This document shows positions 34,907-44,241 of a stretch of DNA of 44,241 nt, piece by piece. Positions within the stretch are counted from its first letter, which is position 1. The number at the start of each line of letters is the position of its first letter. Source of the DNA: Polysphondylium violaceum (taxonomy: Eukaryota; Evosea; Eumycetozoa; Dictyosteliales; Dictyosteliaceae); assembly GCA_000277445.1 (NCBI GenBank), contig AJWJ01000153.1, forward strand, positions 1-44,241, read 5' to 3'. A program made the translations under genes and the position numbers. The notes under the pieces are model-generated. The model had not been told where the DNA came from. It saw only the letters and a program-made list of their open reading frames with translations, and ran no database searches.

Positions 34907-36179
34907 CATGATTAACAGTCGGCGGTCAAGTTGTGATTTGTGGTGATGCTTAGAAATGAAGACACAAACACATTAATAATATCGCAAATCTCACCATCCA
35001 TCATCCCTGTTGTTTATGTTTTGTTTGCTTTCCTTCACCCCACCCCCACAGAGTAGTAGTAATGCACTACTATTCTCTATTTCCACAAAACACACAGACA
35101 CCCACACATTTAATCGTTATTTGAGAATGAACACTATTCCTTTGTTTGTATTGATTTGTTTAGATATTACAACAATATCTAAACAACACACATACACATA
35201 TAATGAATTTCATGAATAGTTTTTGTGGATAAAGATCTCTGTTGTTGTTGTAGATGAGATGTGCTGCTGATGATGATGATGATGATAATGTTTAAACAAA
35301 AGTATTGTCTTTGCATCAAACTTACAATTATAGATCTCTTCAATAAATATATACACAACAACAATATTTATATAACTATCTATATAAATAGCAAAAAAGA
35401 ACAAAAATATGAATATGTATAAAAATAAATGAATTTGATCCAATTCGTGTTCTCAGTGGATCGATGGGCACCAAAATTTTTTTTATTTTTTTTGGGACCA
35501 GTCTATATCGATTTCTGCACCTCACATGTCATGTGTGTATGATAATATGAAATAGTATTCAATAGACGATAGAATTCCATAACATATCATCAGAGAGACA
35601 ATCGTGGAAAAGAGAAAGATACTAATCAAAATATGTAGTAGCCAAAATAAGTTTATGTTTTAATATCAATACACACAAGTCAGTGTATTTAATAATAAAA
35701 ATGAAAAAATACAAAAATTGATTAGTTATGGTTAACCTTTAGACCATTCATTATCTCTTTTGGTTAATCGAATTGAAATAAACAAATATGTAAATTGAAG
35801 TTTTTTTATTTTTTATTTTTTTAATTTTTTTTTATTAAAATTGAATTTCACACAAAAACACACACTCACACATATATCTTTTTGGTGTGTAGTTTATATA
35901 CAAATATATTATTTCACCTCTATTCTGATATACTTATACTACTATTATACATACAACAACATACACGCAAACATACAGACCTACAGACAGTTATCTAGTT
36001 AATTATATAATCTTTGCAAGTTTTCTTTTTTTCTTTTTTATTTTTTTAATTTTGTATTTTTAATTTTTGTTTGTACATATCATCATCGTCATATTCATAT
36101 TTCATTATTTCATTTATATATATTACTCTATAACACAACTGTATATTTCTAAAGTGTATTGAGTCATTTTATCATAAAA

Positions 36180-37110
36180 ATGATTGCATCAAAATTATTA
36201 CAAAATCAATTTAAAAGTAATTTATCGGATATAGATTTAGATTTCGATTTATAAGGGGAGAGATATAAAAGCAACATGATATTCTATTCAGTATATTAAT
36301 ACATACATTCACTTTAATTTAGAAATTTCATCAGAACCAATAGAAGGTGTATGTTTTGAATTGGTAGATGAAAATTTGTTTGAATGGAAAGCATTTATTG
36401 AAGGTCCACCTGAAACTGATTAGTAAGTATATATAGATAATATATGTATTGGTAGTAGTACAAATACAAATATATCGTTGGATATAGATAGATACCAAAT
36501 ATTAATAATTGTAAATAATAAAAATAATAACATTAATAGTGAAGGAGGTATTTTTCAAATTCAAATGAAATTTCCAAACGATTATCCAATGAGTCCACCA
36601 ACTTTGATATTTTCATCTGAATTTTGGCATCCAAATGTTTATCCAGATGGCAAAGTTTGTATTTCAATTTTACATCCACCCGGAGAAGATGAAACCTCGG
36701 GTGAGTTACCAGAGGAACGATGGTTACCAACTCAAACGGTATCTACCATTATACTCAGTGTAATATCATTACTCAGCGCACCAAATACATCGTCACCTGC
36801 AAATGTTGACGCCTCTGTAGAGTGGAGGAACGATAGAGAGTCTTATAAAAAGAGAATCAAGGGATTGATTGCCAAAGCCAATCCCAAAGTACCTTCACAC
36901 ATTAAAATTCCCCATCCAGACACTGATCCCGTTGAAAGAGCCAAACAAGTGGAAAAGATGAATCTCTTAAATAAGCCTATGGACTTTTTCGACGACTATG
37001 ATGATGAAGATGATTACTATGAAGAAGAAGATGATGGCGAAGATAATGAAGATTACAATGATGATGATGATGATGAAGGTATTGATGAAGATGAAGATGA
37101 AGATAATTGA
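36180..37110 (+). CDS. cdc34: Cdc34/UBE2R-type ubiquitin-conjugating enzyme E2
   Basis: Three exons, 36180-36216, 36323-36422 and 36540-37110, give 235 residues, like human UBE2R1 (236). The UBC fold has the HPN motif (76-78) and active-site Cys86 in KVCISILHPP. It is followed by the Cdc34-specific acidic insertion GEDETSGELPEERW (94-107) and SLLSAPNTSSPANVDASVEW. The C-terminal 60 residues are an acidic tail of Asp/Glu/Tyr runs (DDYDDEDDYYEEEDD), which in Cdc34 binds the basic canyon of the cullin in SCF ligases and speeds chain formation. It therefore probably builds Lys48 chains with SCF-type E3s in nucleus and cytosol. The N-terminal helix (MIASKLLQNQFKKISSEP) is shorter than in the human protein. 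Exon 1 is only 37 bases. The 3' ends of this gene and the acyltransferase gene are 230 bases apart. Confidence 0.93.
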
Positions 37111-37340
37111 TTCATTGGTTTACTTGATTAATTTGCCACATTGATTGTTTTTATTAATTATTTTAAATTTATTTATATATCTAAAAGATAAGATTTAAAA
37201 AAAAAAAGATTTTTAAAAAAAAAAAAAAAAAGATTTTAAAATAAAAAAAAATATGTTTATACATTTATATAATTAAAATTATTTAAAAAGGGTCATAATA
37301 ATAATAATAATAAAAGGAGAGGAAAATTAAAAATAAGATA

Positions 37341-38261
37341 TTAATTCTTTGAAAATAATTGTTTAGCCAATTCTTTCTTTTGAGCATAGGGATAACTGGT
37401 TGGTTCAATACCAAGGTGATTAGCAATTAGGGTTTGAACACGACTGGCAAATTCAAAGTCTTGTTCACCAGGTCTAATGGAAACCTTTGGTAAAAATTCG
37501 AGTTCAATGTTGTGATAGGGGATCAACATCCACCAGAAAAAGTTTTTAAACCATGATGAGCCCAAATAATCAATTTCCACTGGCCAAGGATTACTCATCT
37601 TCATGGCCATTGGTACGATTGGTAAATTTAAACCAAATACAAACTTTTGGAACATCATCATTCCAGTCTTTCCACTAGTGAGACCTCCTTCGGGGTAGAT
37701 GAGGAGGGGGAGTGAGGATTTTGACAAACTTGCTCTAACATCGTCTTTAACTTTATCTTTTTGGGTAGCATCGACAAAAATGGTGTTCATAACCTTTTTA
37801 TACACGGTTCCGACAATGGGTACCTTTTCAATGTGGGCAGCGACAAGACAATGAACGTCTTGAATAATTAAAAACACTGGATATGGATCGAAATCAGTAA
37901 GATGATTGCAAACGAGAATTCTAGCGGTATCTTTGGTAACGGTTTTTTCGGGCACGTTTTCCAAACCCTTGAATGAGACATTGAGTCCCATGGTAAAATA
38001 TAATAAAAACTTGAGTTTGCTAATAACTGATTTTGGCAAAAACAATGAACTAGAGAAATACATTAAATTGACTATAAATCTAAGGGGCCAAAGTAGTATT
38101 AGTCCAAATGGAAGATATAGTGCAAATAGCAAATGTTTCAATGTAAATGGTCTTTTCCATCTTCCATAGTTGAATAAATCTTTTAATTGAACTGGTTTCT
38201 TTTCTGCACCATCATCCAATACCTCTTGTTGTTCTGTTTTTGATCTTCTTACTACTGGCAT
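37341..38261 (-). CDS. AUP1-like membrane acyltransferase domain protein
   Basis: A single exon; from the ATG at 38261 it gives 306 residues. An in-frame ATG at 38327 would add 22 residues, and one at 38456 would add 65. A long hydrophobic segment at 41-75 (LLFALYLPFGLILLWPLRFI) fits a membrane hairpin. The PlsC/LPAT block I H-x4-D is at H120-D125 (CNHLTDFD) and block III is YPEGGLTSGKTG (189-200). The latter and the C-terminal half (SSWFKNFFWWMLIPY, EFASRVQTLIANHLG) resemble animal AUP1, a lipid-droplet/ER acyltransferase-like protein of ERAD. Unlike animal AUP1 there is no CUE domain or E2-binding tail: the frame ends about 17 residues after the acyltransferase unit. The protein is probably in the ER or lipid droplet membrane. 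Whether it is an active lysophospholipid or glycerol-phosphate acyltransferase is not shown, but both blocks are intact. Confidence 0.82.
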   Translation of the reverse strand: MPVVRRSKTEQQEVLDDGAEKKPVQLKDLFNYGRWKRPFTLKHLLFALYLPFGLILLWPLRFIVNLMYFSSSLFLPKSVISKLKFLLYFTMGLNVSFKGLENVPEKTVTKDTARILVCNHLTDFDPYPVFLIIQDVHCLVAAHIEKVPIVGTVYKKVMNTIFVDATQKDKVKDDVRASLSKSSLPLLIYPEGGLTSGKTGMMMFQKFVFGLNLPIVPMAMKMSNPWPVEIDYLGSSWFKNFFWWMLIPYHNIELEFLPKVSIRPGEQDFEFASRVQTLIANHLGIEPTSYPYAQKKELAKQLFSKN

Positions 38262-38847
38262 CTTTTTAATTGTTTCTATTTTATTATTATTATAGCTATA
38301 AGTTAATATATATTTAAAGCTTTCCATTGTATAAATATATATATAGAATAGTAAAGGAAAACAATATAGTAAGTAGTAGGAATGTGGAGTATTTTTTTTT
38401 TTAGAAAAAGTGTGTGTTTTAAAAACACTGTGCATTTGACCAGAGCAATAACACACTCTAAAAACAACCCCACAATTTTATATTAATATACACCCACCCT
38501 CCTACCCCTATCCTGGTATAAACACTTACTGTATTAAAAAAAGTAAAGTGAGGATTCCGATTTCTAAATTGAATTTAGTTTTTACTATAACTTTATATGT
38601 TAAACAAATACTAATAAAAAAATAACAATAATTTTATATATATATATATAAATATATGTATAGGAAAATGATTCTGATGATGACGTATAGAGTTGAATAT
38701 TAATTTTCTTAAACAGCACCTCTTTATTCACGCTTGATAATCTTAATCATGTTCGATGAGTTTATTGTGATAATATTGATAAAAAAATAAAAAAAAATAA
38801 AAATCACTTTTTCATATCAACAAAAAAGTTTTAGGACTTTTCTCCAA

Positions 38848-38857
38848 CCGTCGACGG
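38848..38857. repeat. 10-base palindrome CCGTCGACGG
   Basis: A perfect GC-rich palindrome in an otherwise AT-rich spacer. It could be a dimeric protein-binding site; no partner is known. Confidence 0.5.
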
Positions 38858-39399
38858 GTCGGCTTGTCTATTTTTCTGAAAAAATTGCATTCTAAAAAAA
38901 ATATAGGGGCATGTTGAAAAAAAATAAACTCGGATTTCAGAATAGGGGCAAAAGATTTCAGATATTTTTGAATAAAAGAAAAAAAAAGTGCCCGAAAATC
39001 ATAATCAAAGAGGCCCAGCTTTGCCCAATATAAATAATATCTTTGGATAAAATAATAATTTTTGTGTGTGGGTGGGGCAATACTAGATTATTATTTTTGA
39101 TGTGAGATGAGGGAGGAGAGAGTGACATTATAGGCAGGGCTCAATGTGAATGTAGCCCCTGACTTTTGAAAGGAAATAGAATAAAAGAAAAAAAAAAAAT
39201 AAGATACGATTAGAAAATCAAATGAGGACTTTTTTCCCTTATCATGCTCTGAGTGAGAACATATACATTTTCACTAAAATACACATAGAATCGTAGTCAT
39301 AGTTGTTTCATCCTTTTTTCAGTGCGTTTGTATTTGTTTAGGCGTTGGTGTGTGCCTGCATTGTTCTACTTTTTATCCTAGAATAAATAAGAAAAATAG

Positions 39400-39419
39400 A
39401 AAAGAAAAGAAAAGAAAAG
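39400..39419. repeat. Four tandem AAAAG units
   Basis: A pentanucleotide repeat followed by an A run (39420-39432), just 130 bases before the nested hairpin. Confidence 0.8.
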
Positions 39420-39548
39420 AAAAAAAAAAAAATAAAAAAATAAAGGTCTTTGCCCACCTTGGCCAAGAAAGAAAATTTTCGAAAAAAGCACCTAAAAATT
39501 TGCAAAAATACTTTTCAAATTGGGTCCTCCACAGAAAAAGTAATAAAG

Positions 39549-39609
39549 TGTAAGGAAGGGTTAATTTCACTCGAACGCGTTTCGTTCCATTTTAGTGACA
39601 TTCCTTACA
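39549..39609. repeat. 61-base nested inverted repeat, possible structured RNA
   Basis: TGTAAGGAA (39549-39557) pairs perfectly with TTCCTTACA (39601-39609). Inside, TCACT (39567-39571) pairs with AGTGA (39594-39598), and GAACG (39573-39577) with CGTTC (39583-39587) around loop CGTTT. These are three co-axial stems of 9, 5 and 5 bp, less AT-rich than the surroundings. No RNA family is assigned. Confidence 0.45.
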
Positions 39610-39890
39610 AGCAGAGGTGATCATCCTACAACTTTTTTTTTTTTTTCTCATTTTCTTTTTCACCTGCCTACTTATACCTATTGCATTAATAGACTCATAA
39701 AACACAAGCTTAGCAGGGGCACCTACCTATATATAATATTTGTTGTGTTAGTTTTTTTGTTGTCCACTTTATCCCATGCATGCTTTTTGCTCATTTGATT
39801 GTTTCTTTATGAAAAACCATCATAATTTGTATCAACCACATCTAATTGTGTCGTGCTTTGTTTAACAACATCGATCACCACTATCAATCT

Positions 39891-39926
39891 ATTTATTTAT
39901 TTATTTATTTATTCATTCATTCATTA
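39891..39926. repeat. ATTT/ATTC tetranucleotide repeat
   Basis: Five ATTT units are followed by three ATTC units and ATTA, about 120 bases before the kinase ATG, in the presumed promoter or leader. Confidence 0.8.
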
Positions 39927-40043
39927 TCAAACACTACCTTATTTCTTTTATATAAATTATATATAACAAGGTAGTCGTAGTAACACCAACAATATCAAGA
40001 AATAACCTCAGCAGCATCAACAACAATCACACAGACATAAACC

Positions 40044-43000
40044 ATGAGAGTTTTAATCAATTTATTAGAATCTACCAAAGTAGACTCTGAAGATTATATA
40101 GCAAAAAAGAAAACGTTTTTAGAGATTCACCCAAATCAATCGATATGGATGGTCAAAACATTAATCTTTAATGCTTTTAATATACCTCCTGCTAGACAAA
40201 AGCTATTCCTCTATGTTATAGATGAGAATTTCCCAAAAGAGAAATCTAAAGTAAGTACAAGTAATAGGAATAGTAATAGAATGTCGTAGTAATATAAATA
40301 ATAACACAATAAATTGCCATTATTCAATAGTGTTATTCAAAGCTTTTACATGGTTATAGATTGGTTAAAGATTATAAAATAGATCATGCATCAGAGATTC
40401 AAGTGGTGGAGTTGGAAAAAGATCAACCAGCAGAGTTTTTAGTTCCTCCACCAAAAAACATACAGTTAGTTTAAATAATCTAGCGCCACTATCATTGGAT
40501 AGTAGTGGTGTAGTACCTGTACATTCGTCACAGGGTACAAATACAACAGGAGCAGCTAGTGCACTCAATGCAAGTAGTAATAATGTTGAGCATACAAAGT
40601 CACCGAAAATATCTGCACTACAACCTAGTGGTGGATCAAGTAGTAACAACAGCAACAACAACAACAACATCAACATCAACAATGGTAATAACAAGATACA
40701 TGTCTTGGCATCAAAAAAAGGTACATGTCCAGCACTGTGTTTTGCTATTGGCAAGGGATTGTATCGAGGTATCTCTGGTGTCAAATACGAAATCAAACTA
40801 TATAGAGTAGATTCCAAAGGTGTGCTGATACGTAGTACGAATCAAAATTTTGAAATAGACATTATCAAAGAGAAATCGGCAGTCGAAGATAGAAAGATGC
40901 CATTTACTTATGAACAGAGAAAATCAGATTACTCTGTGTTGACCATCATGCCCAGTATCTATGGTGACTATTCCATTAGTATTAAAATTGAAGACACACC
41001 CATTTGCGGTAGTCCTTTTCATTGTACCATTATCGATGAGCTAAATCCAATGTTGAAAGAATTGGCTTTTTCAAATGAGTGGATTGAAGAGATTATAGAA
41101 TTAATTACATTAATGTCAAAAAAGGAATCCACTATTGACAATTTATTTACATTTGGTATTGAAGCATTGATTAATTTAATGTTTTATCCTGATCCAGCTA
41201 TTCAAATTCATATTACTGGCATCTTTTCAAAATTGATTGAAAAAGGTATTGTTGTTGTAGTTGTTGTGATTATTCTTATATACAAGTAATAGGATATTAA
41301 TATATATTAAATTATTTATATAGATAAAAATAAGGAAAGAATATTAAGAGAACATGGTATAGATTTTTTATTTAAAATTGTAACATTGGAACATTGGAGT
41401 TCATATATAGAATTGAGAAGATTTATTGCAAGTAGTCTTTGTATTTTAGCATTCAACAAATCATTTACAATGAGATTTTTAAGTGAATGTGGTATTGAAA
41501 TTATATCAACATTGGCAAAATCTGATCACATTGATTGTAGTAGATCATGTGCTATATTTTTGGCACAAATCTCTGAAAATTATGAATATTCTGAATATTT
41601 GACAACAGATTTAATTAAAGAATCTTTAATTTATATGTTATCCCTCAAAGATAATATCACTGTGAATTGTACACTTAAGGCTATTTCAAATTTATCTGCT
41701 TCTTGTATGTACAATTTATTATATTAATAATTTATTTATACAATAATATTAACACTATTAATTTAGTTGATTTAAAAAAAGAATCAAATATAAAATTATT
41801 GGAACAGTTATTGGAGTGTTGTAAAACTTTTACATCAGATGTTGCAAGAAAGGTGTTGATATTTAAATCATTTTCTAATTTTGTAGCCAATGAAAGTTTA
41901 TGTACATATTTAATACTGGGTGGTATATTGGATTTAATTACACCCAAACATGATTTAAACACTGGTTACTTTGTTGGTATTCCAATGTTTTATCAATGGG
42001 AATTAAATTCATTGCAATCAGTATTGGGTAATAAGAGTTATTCTTCAAGTTTTACAGATATTTTTAAAGATGAAACTGATTATGTTTTCTTTTTATCCCT
42101 CACAATTTCAAATATGTTGGTGACAACAAATTCAATCAAAATTCACAGTCACTTTAGTACTGGTAGTGGTTTAAATTTACTAAAACAATTTATTCTATGT
42201 CATGAAGGTTCTGCAAGAGCCGAAGCATTTAGATCTTTTATGTTGATAACTAGTTCTCCAAATGGTAATTATATATTTATATAAATCTATTGAAATAGTT
42301 TTATTAATACCATTATAATAATAATTATAATAGATTCATGTAAAAGAAATTTAATACAAAGTGGTATTATACCATACTTGGTATCATCTTTGTTTGACAG
42401 TAGTAAAGTAGAAACACCATTTATTATCAACACACTGTCAAATCTATGTGATTATGATTCAGATTGTGTTGAAAGTATTGGTATTGATGGAGTAGAGAAA
42501 TTGATAGATTTAATCAAAGTCAATGAAACCGTACTACATTTACCCATTTCCATGGTGTTGGCAAGTTTGTCTAAAAATGATAAATTCAAAAGTAGAATCG
42601 TCAATGGCGCAGGTAAACCGTTTATTCAAGATTTGATTGAATTTGTTAGAGAGGGTAGAGTCAATGTATTGAAACCCATTAGTTATCAAGACATTGAAAC
42701 TCACAGTGAGTTGGGAAAGGGTGTGAGTGGAATCGTTTGGAAAGGTGTGTGGAAAGGAAACGTGGTGGCAATAAAGAGTTTTAATGAAGAGGCACTGGGA
42801 TTCAATGAAAGAGAGTTTCTTAGTGAGGCCACGATTATGTCGATACTCAGACATCCAAATATTGTACATTGTATAGGTGGTTCGAGGACACAGGGTCGTA
42901 TGTTTTTGGTGTCGGATTACTATTGCAGAGGCAGTCTTTATAAAGTGATTCATGCCAATGAAATTCCATTGTCCAATGCAAAGATTGTGCACATTGCACT

Positions 43001-44241
43001 ACAGGCCGCCATCGGTATGGAGTATTTGCATTCGTTGGGCATCATCCACAGAGATCTCAAGAGCGGTAATCTATTGATTGATCAAGAGTGGAACGTTGGC
43101 ATCTGTGATTTTGGCGTCAGTAGGGTGGTCGACAATAAACGTATGACCAAGGCAGTTGGCACTCCTTGTTATATGGCCGTCGAGGTGCTCTCTGGTCAAA
43201 CAGAGTATACTCAACAAGCAGATGTATATAGTTTTGGTGTCGTGTTGTGGGAATGTGTCAGCAGATTGATTCCCTATCATGATCAAGAACAAATTGATTG
43301 GATTCGTTGTGTGTTGGAGCAATCGTTTCGTCCACCTATCCCCACCGGCTGTTTACCCGAGCTGGCTAGTTTGATTCAAGAGTGCTGGGTGTCTGATCCC
43401 TTGGCCAGACCCACATTTAAACAAATTATCCAACGTTTGGAACAGTTGCGTACAAAGTTGGAATCATCGGGATTGTATGAAGAGTTTTTAAACAACAAAA
43501 AGGAAAGAAACGCAGGAGACCAAGGCTTCTATGTTGGCCTCAACGAAAACAATATCAACACTGATATGTCTATGCATCAAACAGAGGAGCTCAAGAATTT
43601 GGTTGAAATGGATTTAAATGATCCAAGTCTGTTCAGTAAATCATCGTCCAATTCAACATCTGCTTCAACAAGTCCCTATTCCAGTGCACCAGTCAGTCCT
43701 TCCGAATCCACTAGTCCTACCAGTCCTACCAGTCCTCCACTTGCAAATAGAAAGTGGGAAAGATTTGTACCTGATAAACCTTCAATCAACAAGAATGCAA
43801 AAAGATTATCTGCCTTTAGATCTCATAGAGATTTGAATAATCCAAATAATAATAATAATAATAATAGTAGCAGTACAGCAAATATGTCAATTCCATCGAC
43901 TCACAACAATGGTAATAATAACAATGGTCTTTCTAGTAATAGTAATGGTCATCATAATATAGCATCAAGTGAAGCTACTACAACAAATTCATTTTCAACA
44001 GATAGAAATCAAGACTCTTTTATGTCTGATGGTGATCCTTATGGTACATCTATTAAAAGTCATTACTCTTCTGAAGATAGTTTTGACTATAAAAATAGAC
44101 ATTTCCTTCCTCCACCACCTTTACATCCATCTTCTTATACTCCAATTTTAATTCACAATTCTTCAAATTCTACTTCAAATTCTTTAATTGATGATAATTT
44201 TATTAATAATAATAGTAATAGTTTAAATAATAATAATAATA
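40044..44241 (+). CDS. TKL-family protein kinase with Ub-like, filamin and armadillo-like regions (3' end cut by window)
   Basis: Exons 40044-40250, 40331-41245, 41324-41704, 41767-42264 and 42334 to beyond 44241. The N-terminus, split by intron 1, looks like a beta-grasp ubiquitin-like fold (TFLEIHPNQSIWMVKTLI... LLHGYRLVKDYKI... IQVVEL). A Ser/Asn-rich linker leads to a filamin-type immunoglobulin repeat (about 40693-41042, ending ICGSPFHCTIID), then armadillo/HEAT-like helices (about 41060-42620). The kinase (about 42680-43450) has GKGVSGIVWKG, VAIK, HRDLKSGN, DFGVSR and a TKL-style PCYMAVEVL segment, so all catalytic residues are present. A Ser/Thr/Pro/Asn-rich tail runs off the edge without a stop. 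At 40453-40458 the frame breaks: upstream coding reaches a stop at about 40473, and one extra A in the six-A run would continue smoothly. This is a likely sequencing or assembly indel. The substrate is unknown. Confidence 0.85.

Larger units (their letters stand above)
34402..36179. other. 1.78-kb divergent spacer between B55 and Cdc34 genes
   Basis: Promoter side of both genes. It holds the two longest A tracts of the window (34731-34757 and 34875-34904), CA/AC-rich tracts (34765-34790, 35080-35108, 35852-35872), a C-rich patch at 35036-35050, GAT repeats (35265-35287) and many T runs. Open frames here are simple-sequence. No gene or structured RNA was recognised. Confidence 0.5.
38262..40043. 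other. 1.78-kb divergent spacer with structured and GC-richer islands
   Basis: Promoter side of the acyltransferase and TKL kinase genes. It has a C-rich patch (38487-38516), a GC-richer island at 38840-39180 with a 10-base palindrome and a repeated ATAGGGGCA, AAAAG repeats, a nested hairpin at 39549-39609 and ATTT/ATTC repeats. Open frames are short and unrecognised. No tRNA or snRNA was identified. Confidence 0.5.

Noticed and set aside
36180-38261. Functional link between the Cdc34 and AUP1-like neighbours
   Set aside because: AUP1 in animals works with UBE2G2, not Cdc34, and this protein lacks the E2-binding tail. Adjacency alone is weak evidence in a eukaryote.
39350-39570. Open frames on both strands around the AAAAG repeats
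   Set aside because: Built largely from homopolymer and pentamer repeats (poly-Lys or poly-Phe); no evidence of coding.
40365-40817. 150-codon minus-strand open frame with a Leu run
   Set aside because: It mirrors the Asn/Ser-rich linker and filamin repeat of the kinase; the poly-Leu comes from AAC repeats read backwards.
1-44241. tRNA, rRNA, snRNA, transposon, viral or CRISPR sequence
   Set aside because: I looked for T-loop-like GTTCRA contexts, terminal repeats, reverse transcriptase or transposase motifs and regularly spaced repeats, and saw nothing convincing. A tRNAscan and an Rfam scan would settle the RNA part.

Overview
This window looks like nuclear DNA of a dictyostelid social amoeba. 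The evidence is very AT-rich spacers with long poly-A/T tracts, introns of mostly 55-90 bases with GTAAGT/GTATGT donors, Asn/Gln/Ser homopolymer runs inside proteins, short spacers between genes, and protein families at home in Dictyostelia. Coding DNA is often clearly less AT-rich than I would expect for Dictyostelium discoideum, so another dictyostelid genus seems more likely. That placement is inference. No organelle, viral, phage, transposon or CRISPR sequence was recognised.

Layout, left to right. 70-712 (+) is a PDAP1/PP28 phosphoprotein. It converges with an ER-lumenal Grp170/HYOU1 chaperone ending in HDEL (942-3848, -). Two related mitochondrial PPR-like proteins (4241-7998 and 11160-14392, both -) bracket a tiny Ser-rich gene (8317-8607, -) and a divergent secreted, membrane-anchored beta-helix protein (9274-10997, +). 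TFIP11/Ntr1 (14736-17130, +) shares a 343-base divergent promoter with the second PPR gene. It is followed by an ADO/PCO-type thiol dioxygenase (17336-18185, +) and translin (18531-19268, +). A 3.25-kb spacer then leads to an LRR-RGS signalling protein (22526-25743, +).

This converges with an IP6 kinase (25978-27678 or beyond, -), followed on the same strand by TIM22 (29432-30044), TRAPPC13 (30358-31946) and a PP2A B55 regulatory subunit (32504-34401). Next come a Cdc34-type ubiquitin-conjugating enzyme (36180-37110, +), a convergent AUP1-like acyltransferase (37341-38261, -), a 1.8-kb spacer with structured segments, and a large TKL-family kinase (40044 to beyond the right edge, +). The kinase has ubiquitin-like, filamin and armadillo-like regions and an apparent one-base frameshift in an A run.

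Most genes are single-copy eukaryotic housekeeping functions: ER folding, mitochondrial import and RNA metabolism, splicing, trafficking, phosphatase, ubiquitin and inositol pyrophosphate signalling. They do not form one pathway or operon. The distinctive parts are the diverged PPR paralogues sharing an intron position, the LRR-RGS and Ub-like/filamin/ARM/TKL architectures, the thiol dioxygenase, and two compact predicted hairpins in spacers. I found no convincing new multi-gene system. Exon boundaries were deduced by hand from reading frame, splice-site consensus and family conservation.
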